Positions 7,909 through 16,196 of a stretch of DNA of 64,000 bases are shown piece by piece. The stretch comes from Lentisphaeria bacterium (GTDB taxonomy: Bacteria; Verrucomicrobiota; Lentisphaeria; Victivallales; UBA1829), in contig DPDG01000104.1 in assembly GCA_003526375.1 (NCBI GenBank), forward strand, positions 1 through 64,000. The letters run 5' to 3'. Within the stretch, counting starts at the first letter, position 1; every line of letters begins with the position of its first letter. Below the pieces are notes generated by a model. It saw nothing but the letters and a program-made list of their open reading frames with translations. It had not been told where the DNA came from and ran no database searches. Both the position numbers and the translations under genes were made by a program.

Positions 7909-10449
7909 TTACTCGAAGACTGCTTCACCAAAAGCATCAGGAGAATCCATCCGCATGGTTTCAAGATTAGGCGACCAAAGCGAAAGTTCTCCGTTCCACT
8001 TCATGGAGGCGGAAAGGAAAGCCTGTCTTCCCAGATTGAAGTTCCATCGGTCTCCTGAACCGGGAGTCCTGACTCCAAGTTCACGGAAAGGTATCCGGAC
8101 GAAAGATGTCCAAAGATTCTTTTCCCGTTTGGAAATAATCTCCCATTGACCATTCCACGAGATATCTTCGCGCTTGTAAAGAGGATGCAAAGGATCTTCA
8201 ATCATCCCGAAAACCGCATCATAACGGGAACCGGGAACCGGATTATATACAAAGTGGAAAAACTTTTCCCGAAAACCGAACGGATCAAGAAAAATTTCAA
8301 TGCAGTCCTGACAATATGCTTCACCGTCCTGCCCTACACCGCGGACTTTACGCTGTTCCGGCAGCTCTGTAACAATACCGAAGTAAATATTTTCAGAATC
8401 ATAAATAACTTTAAAAGAAGTTTTTTCCGATATCGTCCCCAGCTGAATATTGTTCAATTCATGCCATTGAGCCTGACTCCAGGCGCCTTGCGTAAAATCC
8501 ACAGCAGTGATCGGTCCCGCGGCTTTCTTCACGGTCAGTTGTTTCCGTTTGGCCCCCGGCAGGATCTTTTTATCACGAAGCATTTTGATATTCCATGTAA
8601 ACGGAGCCCCCAGCTGTGCAATCAGACGCCCGTTGTTCAAAGCCATGCCGCGGGCAACATTTCCCATGAACCGGATTTCCGGCCAGCCGGGGACCGGTTT
8701 CATCCTGTTCTCTGTATCATACCATGAGTTCAGCATCCGGTTACGGGCTTCAATCCACTCTCCCAGTCGGTTGAAGCTGTGCCAATCCGGCATCAGCCGG
8801 TAAGCATTATAAAGATGAATGCAGACCGCCAGATTCCTGGTATAATCAAATTCCCGCCGTACTAACTCCAGCCGTTTTTTCACTTTCGGAGAAACAGCCA
8901 GATTTTCTGCCAGAGTCAAGTTTTTTTCCATGATTTCCAGTGCATCCGGAGCATAGACCGCTCCCAGTAAAACCCGCGGGTTGGAACCCGGCAATGCATG
9001 ATTTTCCTCCTGAACGGAAAATGCCTCAAGCCGTTCGAACAACTGTCGATAGAAAATCTGCATCGGAACAGCCGCCTCCTGAAATGCACTGCGGTAAAAC
9101 TCATCGGCGAGCGTCTCCGGCTTCTGCAGCGGATCATCCAGCAGTTTGCCGTAAACATAATAAGCAGGACCTTCCATTCCCATAGCTTCACCAAAACCAC
9201 ACCGGTAGATTCCTCGAATCCGGTTGGCGGCAAAAAGACGGATCTGCCGTGCACAAAATGCAGGCGTACGTTTGGCGGTAATGCCCGGCATCGGATATTC
9301 CCCCCAGTTATAAACATAAGCGGTAAAACCGCAAATTCCTTTGATCTTGCTCCATTGCTCGAAAGTCTTCCGGTCATAGCGGCATAGTTCAATGATGACG
9401 TTGCCTGGAAACTCCTGAAAAGTCCTGGGCGGCTCCCAAGTGGGAGCATAAGCGATGATCATCACCTTTTTTCCGGGCCGGTCCTGCTTCAGCTTCTCCG
9501 CCAGTTGACGATGCAGAATCCAAAGTTTTTCGGCGGGGTCATCGGTATTGCCGAACTTCCGGCACTCATCGCACTCACAGGTAACGTAGCCGTCAGTTTG
9601 GGCAAGCTGAACCACCTCCGCCCCACCATCCAGCCGCCTCAGCATTTCGCGGTAAATTAATTTCTGAACCGCAGGATTGGAAATGCAGAGATGTCCATGT
9701 GTAATATCGCGTTTACCGCCCTGCATTATGAAATATTCAGGATGAGCCTTGCCGTATTTACGCACCGGAACTGCGGAATAATAGGAGTGTCCGCCGTAAC
9801 TCCAATAAGCTCCCTTTCCGAAATTATTGTTGGCATAATCATACATCAGCTCATAATTCCGCCCTGCCGCATAATTCAGCATCGGCGTTCGTTTCTGACT
9901 CAGTCCCTCCGGTACAGACAAACCGGCAGACCGCGGTGTGGATGTCCCGACCTCACCCGGATAAAGGAAACGGGTTCCCAGATAATTTTCCATAAATACG
10001 ACCACAGCTTTGACGGAACCGAGAATATACTGAACATAAGATTCTGATTTCCGGCTGCCGAAACCATGTCTGTCATTGCCGCACAGAAATACATTACCGT
10101 TACGGACAGCAATCAGATAAGAAAAATCCGGAAGGGATGCCGGGATGATGCCCTGCCGCTGTGCCTCAAGCGTGTTGCCGATGAAAATTGCCGGAGTCTT
10201 GGCATCCAGACTGTCTTCTTCAGCAATAGGCATTACCACGCCGGACGCCTCTTTTATTGCTGACTGCAAGCGTTCCGCCGCTTGATGCAGATACAGCCGA
10301 ATCCCCTGATTTTCATACTTTGACGGCAGAATAATCCTGTAACCGGATTTACCGTCTTTCCATAAAAACACTGATGCTTCTGTCTGCCCGGCAGAAAGAT
10401 TTCCGGCCAGGACGGCAAACAATGTAAATATCAACCAGATCCGTTTCAT
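7909..10449 (-). CDS. Secreted DUF4838-domain protein with CBM9-like C-terminus
   Basis: The 846-residue protein has a signal peptide (MKRIWLIFTLFAVLAGNLSAG). An alpha-glucuronidase-like N-terminal domain follows at about residues 30-190 (IKEASGVVMPI...PAIFIGNT). The DUF4838 core spans about 195-560, with HPEYFIMQGGKR, LAQTDGYVTCECDECRKFG and VYNWGEYPMPG. A C-terminal CBM9-like sandwich starts near residue 650 (TAVDFTQGAWSQ...CIEIFLDP). DUF4838 proteins resemble glycoside hydrolases, but no reaction is established that I can cite. The gene is last in a regulator-pseudopilin-DUF4838-DUF4838 operon, 16 bases after its paralogue at 10466-12916, with which it shares most motifs. The two probably act on related glycans. 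Confidence 0.85.
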   Translation of the reverse strand: MKRIWLIFTLFAVLAGNLSAGQTEASVFLWKDGKSGYRIILPSKYENQGIRLYLHQAAERLQSAIKEASGVVMPIAEEDSLDAKTPAIFIGNTLEAQRQGIIPASLPDFSYLIAVRNGNVFLCGNDRHGFGSRKSESYVQYILGSVKAVVVFMENYLGTRFLYPGEVGTSTPRSAGLSVPEGLSQKRTPMLNYAAGRNYELMYDYANNNFGKGAYWSYGGHSYYSAVPVRKYGKAHPEYFIMQGGKRDITHGHLCISNPAVQKLIYREMLRRLDGGAEVVQLAQTDGYVTCECDECRKFGNTDDPAEKLWILHRQLAEKLKQDRPGKKVMIIAYAPTWEPPRTFQEFPGNVIIELCRYDRKTFEQWSKIKGICGFTAYVYNWGEYPMPGITAKRTPAFCARQIRLFAANRIRGIYRCGFGEAMGMEGPAYYVYGKLLDDPLQKPETLADEFYRSAFQEAAVPMQIFYRQLFERLEAFSVQEENHALPGSNPRVLLGAVYAPDALEIMEKNLTLAENLAVSPKVKKRLELVRREFDYTRNLAVCIHLYNAYRLMPDWHSFNRLGEWIEARNRMLNSWYDTENRMKPVPGWPEIRFMGNVARGMALNNGRLIAQLGAPFTWNIKMLRDKKILPGAKRKQLTVKKAAGPITAVDFTQGAWSQAQWHELNNIQLGTISEKTSFKVIYDSENIYFGIVTELPEQRKVRGVGQDGEAYCQDCIEIFLDPFGFREKFFHFVYNPVPGSRYDAVFGMIEDPLHPLYKREDISWNGQWEIISKREKNLWTSFVRIPFRELGVRTPGSGDRWNFNLGRQAFLSASMKWNGELSLWSPNLETMRMDSPDAFGEAVFE

Positions 10450-10465
10450 AATTCTCCTTATTAAG

Positions 10466-12916
10466 TTATTCTAAAATCAAAGTTCCGGTTTGGTCTTTAA
10501 AATTCCGATAGCTTTTCTGATCAAGATTGTATTCCCAGATATAATGTCCCCTGCCGAAGCAGGCGGCATTCAGCTCCAGGCGCATCCCGGAAAACGGTTC
10601 CAATCCCAATGCAGACCACGGAAGTTTCAACGTAACGGAAGTTTCCCCGTTTTTCGAGCCGGAAAGGGTAACGGAAGCCGTAGTCTGCGGAAGCTGCCGG
10701 TAACGGTCGCCGTCACCCCCGGTTTCAAGGTTGGTTTTCTCCCGTTCAAAAAAACTGGCGATGCCCCGGCGGGGTCGCCCGGCAAACCACCAGCGTTTGC
10801 CGCGATATCCAATAATAGTCTGGAATTCTTCTCCTGCCAACTGCTCCGGAGAAAGATTGCGGCATCGGAAAATCAGAGATAAATTCCGACTGTCCCAACG
10901 ACACTCCAACCATATCGGTTGTTGCTTGATTACATCTTTCATCACATCGAATCCCGCCTGAACCAGCAATTGCGGCGCTGCACCGGTCTTCAAGACCCGG
11001 TTCACAGGCTGAATCCGGTTGGCGGACAGCCAATCCACATCCCAGTTGAACGGCGCTCTCAACCGTCCCAATAAACGCCCTCCGTTTTCCAGATGATCAA
11101 CCGGCGGACAACCGAACAGACTGAAGACTCCCAACGGAGCAATCTGCGGAGGTTTGACTCCCGAACGGCGGGGCAGTTGAGCGATAAACCGGTTCCGGGC
11201 ATTCAATGTTGTCAGCATCTCCTGAAAATCAGCGCCGGATTTACTTTGCCGCAACCGGTCAAAAACCTCCGTAACCTTCACCGTCAGTTTCAGGTAATCA
11301 AATTCCCGACGAAGCAACGAAAGCAATTCACCGGAATTCCGCTTCTCCGCCCGTGTCAGCAATTCATCCATACGACCGATTACCTCTGCGGGGTAACGCA
11401 TCGCCATCAGACGCATCGTCTCAATCAAAGCCGGCGTCTGGTTATTCAAAAGCTCCGGCCGATACCATTCCACCCGGCGGCTGCCGGGCGGCAGATCGAA
11501 TTTCAGCCGTTCATTAAGCAGGCGGTAAAACTCCTCCATTTCCGGAGCCGCCAGGCCAAAAGCGTGCCGGCAATACCGTTTCAGCAACAGATCGCGGTCA
11601 TATGCCGGATTTTCCAGCAGTTTGCCCCAGATATAATAGGATGGCCCTTCCAAACCGAATAATTCGCCGAAACCACAACGGTAGAGACCGTGAATATTGT
11701 GACGATGGAAAGATTCCACCTGTTCCGCCAAAGCCTCCAGCGACATCTTCGGCATGAAACCCTCCAACTGGTACCAGCCCCAATTATAAAGATAGGCAGT
11801 AAATCCACCTGGTACCCGGTAATCCTTCCAAAGAGCGATTACTTCCTCATCACACGGCGCCAGTTCAATCATCACATTTTCCGGAAAAGCCCGGAACGTC
11901 TCCGGCGGTTTCAATGTGGGGCCGTAGGCAAGGATGCACACCTGCTTGCCGGGCCGTTCCCGCAATAACCGTTCCGCCAGCCTGCGATGCAGAATCCATA
12001 ATTTCTCGCCATAATCTTTGACACCGTAAAGGTTACGGCAGGGCTTACATTCACAGGCGACAAAACCATCACTCTGTGCCAATTGAACCATTTGATACCC
12101 TTTATCCAGATGCCGCAGCATTTCCCTGTAAATCCGGGACTGGACCTCCGGATTGGAAAGACAATATTGCGGTTGAGATAAATTTACCCGTTTCCCTTTC
12201 ACCAAGGCAAAATATTCCGGATGGGCAGCAAAGAACTTCTTTGGAACCGCAGAAGGATGCGAGTGCCCGCCGTAAGTAAAATACCAAGGTCCGGGAAACA
12301 GATTGTTGGCGATCTCATAAAATATACCCTGTTCCCTGTCCCCGCCCAAAGTAGTGCAGAATTGAATCACAGGGACTTTCCGGTAGCTGTATGATTCGGG
12401 AATACGGATCTGTTCCTGCGGCAGAACTGAAATCCCCGTATCTCCACGGTAGAGAAAAGCGGTACCGGCAAACTGTTCCAGAAAAACTGTCACAGCCTTT
12501 ACAGAACCAAGCAAAAGCTGATGATAGTCCGGAGATGAGTTCATACCCCAGTTGCCTTCATCCCTGCCGTAAAGATAAATATTGCCGTTTCTTACCTCAA
12601 TTCGATGTTCCCAGGCTTTCAACAGCTCCGGCTTGATGCCGTTTTTCCGCAACGCTTCGGTATGCCCGATAAAAATCGAGGGACGGTCGGGCTCCATGTC
12701 GCTTTCCCGGACAAGAGGCAATGTGGTGCCGGAAGCCTGATGCAGACACTTTACGACCAGTTTGCCCGTCAGTTGCAGATAATAGTCCACAGCCTTGTTT
12801 TTAACCTGATCCGGCAGAACCACCTGATAACGGCTGCCACCCCTGCCGACGACCTCCAATTCAGCCCCTTCGATAGTTATCGCCAACAGCAGAATTCCCA
12901 GTATCCGCCATCTCAT
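10466..12916 (-). CDS. Secreted DUF4838-domain protein
   Basis: The protein has 816 residues from ATG 12916, chosen for the GAGGTG site eight bases upstream and because it leaves a clean signal peptide (MRWRILGILLLAITIEGAE). Domain order matches the neighbour at 7909: an N-terminal glucuronidase-like domain with PSIFIGHTEALRKNGI, then a DUF4838 core with HPEYFALVKGKRVN, LAQSDGFVACECKPCRNLYG, GFTAYLYNWGWY and GLYRCGFGE, then a C-terminal beta-sandwich. The Cys pairs in the CECxxC motif are conserved between the paralogues and may bind metal or form disulfides. It starts nine bases after the pseudopilin stop and is co-transcribed with it. The substrate is unknown. Confidence 0.85.
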   Translation of the reverse strand: MRWRILGILLLAITIEGAELEVVGRGGSRYQVVLPDQVKNKAVDYYLQLTGKLVVKCLHQASGTTLPLVRESDMEPDRPSIFIGHTEALRKNGIKPELLKAWEHRIEVRNGNIYLYGRDEGNWGMNSSPDYHQLLLGSVKAVTVFLEQFAGTAFLYRGDTGISVLPQEQIRIPESYSYRKVPVIQFCTTLGGDREQGIFYEIANNLFPGPWYFTYGGHSHPSAVPKKFFAAHPEYFALVKGKRVNLSQPQYCLSNPEVQSRIYREMLRHLDKGYQMVQLAQSDGFVACECKPCRNLYGVKDYGEKLWILHRRLAERLLRERPGKQVCILAYGPTLKPPETFRAFPENVMIELAPCDEEVIALWKDYRVPGGFTAYLYNWGWYQLEGFMPKMSLEALAEQVESFHRHNIHGLYRCGFGELFGLEGPSYYIWGKLLENPAYDRDLLLKRYCRHAFGLAAPEMEEFYRLLNERLKFDLPPGSRRVEWYRPELLNNQTPALIETMRLMAMRYPAEVIGRMDELLTRAEKRNSGELLSLLRREFDYLKLTVKVTEVFDRLRQSKSGADFQEMLTTLNARNRFIAQLPRRSGVKPPQIAPLGVFSLFGCPPVDHLENGGRLLGRLRAPFNWDVDWLSANRIQPVNRVLKTGAAPQLLVQAGFDVMKDVIKQQPIWLECRWDSRNLSLIFRCRNLSPEQLAGEEFQTIIGYRGKRWWFAGRPRRGIASFFEREKTNLETGGDGDRYRQLPQTTASVTLSGSKNGETSVTLKLPWSALGLEPFSGMRLELNAACFGRGHYIWEYNLDQKSYRNFKDQTGTLILE

Positions 12917-12924
12917 AATGCACC

Positions 12925-13683
12925 TCACCAGTTGTCCGGCCATTTAGGCTCGCCATTGGCAGGATCCAACTGACTCTGCCAGAACGTGGATTTCCATGCA
13001 TAGCTGACTCGGTCTGTGTCTGGAACAGCCTGATATTTCATATAATTTACATGCCCATCGGCAAAAAGAACATTCACTCCGTAACCATGCCGGAAATCCA
13101 CTGGCCCGCAGTCCTTAGAACCGCTGTTGAGCTTATTTACATAATACCAGCTTCGAGGATACCGGCTTTCAATCATATAGCATAATCTTGACACCCTCTT
13201 CAGCTGAGAAATCTTGGGAACCCTCGCCAGTTGAAAAGAGGGATTATTGAACCCGTAGGAAAAAACCTCTGTCTTATTGCCGTTGCTGTCGCTGAAAGGC
13301 ACGACCGGATTTCCGGGACAGGTCATCCGGTTGACATAAGTCTTTCCCCCGTCATATCGCCAGCCGCCCAGGACTTCGTCGGCATTCTTGTTGCCCAGAT
13401 ATCCGGCAAGAGAACCGGTTTCAGGCGCCCCTCCATACCAGGGCCCTGTCGGCGGATCAGTGACTTTCTGACTGAATGGCACGCACCAATCGTTGTTGTC
13501 GGCAATATACATATGGATTGCCTTGCCGAATTGATTCAGATTACTCCCGCAGGAAATTCTCCTGCCGGATTCTCTGGCTTTGTTCAAAGCCGGCAGCAAT
13601 AATCCCGCCAATATGGCAATGATTGCAATCACGACCAGGAGTTCTATCAATGTGAAATTCCGCCTTTTGTTTTCTCTTTTCAT
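12925..13683 (-). CDS. Pseudopilin-like protein, H-X9-DG type, native N-terminus
   Basis: The 252-residue protein begins MKRENKRRNFTLIELLVVIAIIAILAGLLLPALNKARESGRR, a textbook prepilin signal with a short basic leader. The C-terminus contains HGYGVNVLFADGH, an exact H-X9-DG motif. It overlaps the preceding regulator by four bases (ATGA) and is followed nine bases later by two DUF4838 genes, so all four are one operon. No inserted leader element is present, which makes it a good reference for the four copies that have one. The likely role is a membrane-anchored or secretion-linked accessory of the downstream enzymes; this is inference from position. Confidence 0.9.
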   Translation of the reverse strand: MKRENKRRNFTLIELLVVIAIIAILAGLLLPALNKARESGRRISCGSNLNQFGKAIHMYIADNNDWCVPFSQKVTDPPTGPWYGGAPETGSLAGYLGNKNADEVLGGWRYDGGKTYVNRMTCPGNPVVPFSDSNGNKTEVFSYGFNNPSFQLARVPKISQLKRVSRLCYMIESRYPRSWYYVNKLNSGSKDCGPVDFRHGYGVNVLFADGHVNYMKYQAVPDTDRVSYAWKSTFWQSQLDPANGEPKWPDNW

Positions 13684-14876
13684 TTTCCATCCTTTCCATA
13701 ATTGTTTTTCTTTGCATAAGCAAGTGTCTTTTTAATCACAAGTGATGTCGCTATTTCCACATGGCTGTTCTGCTCCGTTTTCCCATTCTCGTAATAATCC
13801 AGAAGCAGTTTCAACGCCTTGTAGCCGATCGAGTAAAAAGGAAGACTGATTGTAGTGAGATTCTCCTCCGAAGTAATGGAGACACCGTCGTAACCGACGA
13901 CGGAAATATCCTCGGGAACTTTTAACCCGAGTTCCGTCAGAGCATCAATCACACAATGCGCAGTCTCGTCATTGACGCACCAGTAAACAGTAGGAAGATT
14001 TCCTTCTTTTTTCTTTTTCTTCAAAATCCTCAGAGTCGCGGAAAAATTCCGGCATTGAAAACAGTGGAACCTCTCATCGCAATCCAATCTGTATCTCTCA
14101 AAAATCCGAAGGAGCTTTTCCGCACGGGAATAGGATTCATAAACAAAATAACCGCCGCTTCCTTCCTCATGAAACGAAGACATGTAATTCACGATCCCTA
14201 TGGACTGATGCCCGAACGCCTGAATCTGTTCCGCCAGTGCGTAACCGCCGGAAGACGGATCAGCGGTCACAGTACCCACATTCGGAAAATGCGGATAAGC
14301 GGAAATCATGACCTGTGGAAGTTTTTCAAACTTCATCAGTCGCTCCAGAGGACGATCCGGATAGACATCACGCCCGCCGATATGGATCACTCCGATCAGC
14401 CGCTTGGCAAGTTCGTCGATGAAACGGTCGATCTCCGCATAGGAAGCATTGAAGTCAGGCAACTGAATCATGATCGTGGAGATGTTTCTTGCCGCGGCGC
14501 TGTCAATGATACCTTTGATATAATGCATGGTGAGGCTGTTCGCCTCAATCAGACTGGAAAACTGCTGCGGAATGATGATACCGATATTCGGGAACGGAGC
14601 CACCAGTTTCCGGCGGCTCTCCGAAGATATGCAGAGCGTTTTTGAAGTCCGGCGGGTCAGCAGGCCTTCTTTCAGAAGTTCACAGTAGGCTTTGCTGACA
14701 GTGGTCCGGTCCACGCCGAGTTGTTCCGAAAGCCGCCGCTCGGAAATCATCCGCTCATTGCTGTTCAGGCAGGTCATTCCGATCTGGCGGCGAAGCGCCC
14801 CTGCCAGTTGAAGGTAAAGCGGTTCGGAATTCTCCTTGTTCAAACTGATTTCCGTATATTTCAATTGTTGTCTCAT
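13680..14876 (-). CDS. GntR-family regulator with LacI-type sensor domain
   Basis: The 398-residue protein has an N-terminal GntR winged helix (LYLQLAGALRRQIG...ISERRLSEQLGVDRTTVSKAYCELLKEGLLTRR, about residues 20-75) and a LacI/periplasmic-binding sensor (FPNIGIIIPQQFSS...DISVVGYDGVSITSEENLTTISLP). It is a close relative of the protein at 16197-17387; both share HIGGRD, YPDRPLER or FPDRPLEA, DPSSGG and VPxDISVVG. The two genes are divergent neighbours, consistent with a duplication. It heads the pseudopilin-DUF4838 operon and probably represses it until a sugar ligand binds. A TTGTCA-N16-TATAAT promoter lies upstream. The AAGGAG site is unusually far (13 bases) from the ATG. Confidence 0.88.
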   Translation of the reverse strand: MRQQLKYTEISLNKENSEPLYLQLAGALRRQIGMTCLNSNERMISERRLSEQLGVDRTTVSKAYCELLKEGLLTRRTSKTLCISSESRRKLVAPFPNIGIIIPQQFSSLIEANSLTMHYIKGIIDSAAARNISTIMIQLPDFNASYAEIDRFIDELAKRLIGVIHIGGRDVYPDRPLERLMKFEKLPQVMISAYPHFPNVGTVTADPSSGGYALAEQIQAFGHQSIGIVNYMSSFHEEGSGGYFVYESYSRAEKLLRIFERYRLDCDERFHCFQCRNFSATLRILKKKKKEGNLPTVYWCVNDETAHCVIDALTELGLKVPEDISVVGYDGVSITSEENLTTISLPFYSIGYKALKLLLDYYENGKTEQNSHVEIATSLVIKKTLAYAKKNNYGKDGK

Positions 14877-14903
14877 CGGGATTTCATCGCTCCTTTGTCT
14901 TTA

Positions 14904-14931
14904 ATTATAAGCATAAATTCCTGTTTGACAA
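14904..14931 (-). promoter_or_regulatory. Sigma70-like promoter of the regulator-pseudopilin-DUF4838 operon
   Basis: On the minus strand TTGTCA (14931-14926) is followed after 16 bases by TATAAT (14909-14904). It lies 27 bases before the ATG of the regulator. Confidence 0.65.
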
Positions 14932-14965
14932 GACACCAAAATCAAAAAACGAAAAAATTATAAAA

Positions 14966-14993
14966 TTTTTGGCAGGTATTTATCTGCCAAAAA
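14966..14993. promoter_or_regulatory. 10-bp inverted repeat upstream of the divergent regulator gene
   Basis: TTTTTGGCAG (14966-14975) and CTGCCAAAAA (14984-14993) are perfect inverted repeats around an eight-base AT spacer. The position about 35 bases upstream of the -35 box suits an operator for the GntR-type regulator. It could instead be a small terminator, since both arms are flanked by A/T runs. Confidence 0.45.
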
Positions 14994-15006
14994 ATATAAT
15001 ATGCTC

Positions 15007-15185
15007 CGGTTGACATTTGTCCGGGGAAAGGATATGATAACAGAAACGGGATTTCCGGACGGAACCCGGCAATGCCGGACCGTTTTTGAATGAACTGCCG
15101 CACTGTAAGCCGCGGAGAATGGAAAGCCAGAACAATGACGAAAGACCGAAACAGTATGGTGCAGGCCGTTGACCTGCCGCTATCC
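15007..15185 (+). ncRNA. Cobalamin-riboswitch-like leader upstream of the YdjY gene
   Basis: The spacer before the YdjY-domain gene contains, in the expected order, GATAACAGAAACGGGA (15035-15050), a self-complementary CCCGGCAATGCCGG (15065-15078), CCGCACTGTAA (15098-15108), GGAAAGCCAG (15121-15130) and, further on, GACCTGCCG (15171-15179). These resemble the conserved core of cobalamin riboswitches (GGGA, CCGCnACTGTAA, GCCAGnAGACCTGCC), but the last element is split by an insertion, so it may be a variant class or a coincidence. The reading is by eye; no covariance model was run. Confidence 0.5.
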
Positions 15186-15332
15186 AACTGCATCAGTTCG
15201 CCGCCGGACCACGGCAGGGGCAGAGCCCTTGACCCGAGAAGAATGCTTATATATTCTTCCGCTTCAAAGCCGCATCGAGGACCGGGATATGGAACCCGAA
15301 CAGAATAAAATTTTTAACCTGAAAGAACTCTC
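15186..15332. other. Intergenic spacer between riboswitch-like leader and YdjY gene
   Basis: This 147-base stretch shows no convincing gene or terminator. If the leader is a riboswitch, the expression platform should be here. The ribosome-binding site before ATG 15333 is weak (GAAAGAA). Confidence 0.4.
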
Positions 15333-16064
15333 ATGAAAATATTTTTCATTCTGCTCCCGCTCCTGTTTTCCATTTCTTTCTATGCCCAGGATGCGGAACT
15401 CCTGAAAAAAATCGGCGCACGGAAAGACAAAGACGGCAATATTCTGCTGGGAAAGGCTTTCATCAGGAAGGATGACCGGTCCATCTCCTTTCCCGGCAGA
15501 ATCAACGTCCGGGAAGGCGTAATCGAAGTACTGGTCTCGACGCCGCGCGGAAGAATGCACGAAAGCCTGATCGTAACGGAGCTTGATCCGTTTCAGCTTC
15601 AAATGGCGTTGGTTCTTGCCGGATACGACAACGGAGACATAACGCGGGGAGCTCCTTTTCATATTGAGATCATTTACGGAAAATTCAGGCGAATCAACGT
15701 CGATGAATGGCTTTACGACAGCACCGCCGGAAAACCAAAGGAAAAAGGGACCTATGTTTTCGTCGGCTCCAGCTTCAAGGACAAGCAATGCCTCGCATCT
15801 CTGGAAGGAAATCTGATCAATATCAACAGTCTGGACAAGAGCACCATTCTGAATGCCGCTCTGAGCCCAAAATCAGCATTGCACGAATACATTGTGCGGA
15901 AAGAGAAGATGCCGGAAGCCGGATTGAAAAACAGAGAATCCCCTCTGGAGGGTTATGAAGAAACTCCGGTCCGTGTAATCCTTGTGCCTGTTGTCACCCC
16001 GGCAGACACCGGAAAAAACGGAAAAAGAGAAATGGCCCCTGCGGAAGGTCCAAAAACAAAATAA
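15333..16064 (+). CDS. Exported YdjY-domain protein
   Basis: The 243-residue protein has a signal peptide (MKIFFILLPLLFSISFYAQ). Its body matches the YdjY-like domain known from planctomycetes and relatives: FPGRINVREGVIEVLVSTPRGRMHESLIVTELDPFQLQMALVLAGYDNG, then DEWLYDSTAGKPKEKGTYVFVGSSF and a run ending in a loading-type ESPLEGYEETPVRVILVP. The H-E-S core in MHESL is the family hallmark; the biochemical role is not established. It stands alone downstream of a cobalamin-riboswitch-like leader, which would tie it to B12 or metal metabolism if confirmed. The C-terminal 25 residues are low-complexity. Confidence 0.75.
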   Translation: MKIFFILLPLLFSISFYAQDAELLKKIGARKDKDGNILLGKAFIRKDDRSISFPGRINVREGVIEVLVSTPRGRMHESLIVTELDPFQLQMALVLAGYDNGDITRGAPFHIEIIYGKFRRINVDEWLYDSTAGKPKEKGTYVFVGSSFKDKQCLASLEGNLININSLDKSTILNAALSPKSALHEYIVRKEKMPEAGLKNRESPLEGYEETPVRVILVPVVTPADTGKNGKREMAPAEGPKTK

Positions 16065-16090
16065 AAATTCATGTTTTATCAGGTCTTTTA

Positions 16091-16118
16091 TTGCATTATC
16101 CCGATTTTTTCATATAAT
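16091..16118 (+). promoter_or_regulatory. Sigma70-like promoter of the regulator at 16197
   Basis: TTGCAT (16091-16096) and TATAAT (16113-16118) are separated by 16 bases. Confidence 0.65.
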
Positions 16119-16196
16119 TAACACCGGAAACAGAATAATTTACCGCGGTGTAAGCGTATTTTTTTGAATGAATCGTGCAAAAGGGCATCTGATCGA

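Noticed and set aside
15090..15308. 72-codon plus-strand frame upstream of the YdjY gene
   Set aside because: It lies across the riboswitch-like structure, has no ribosome-binding site and no recognisable protein features.
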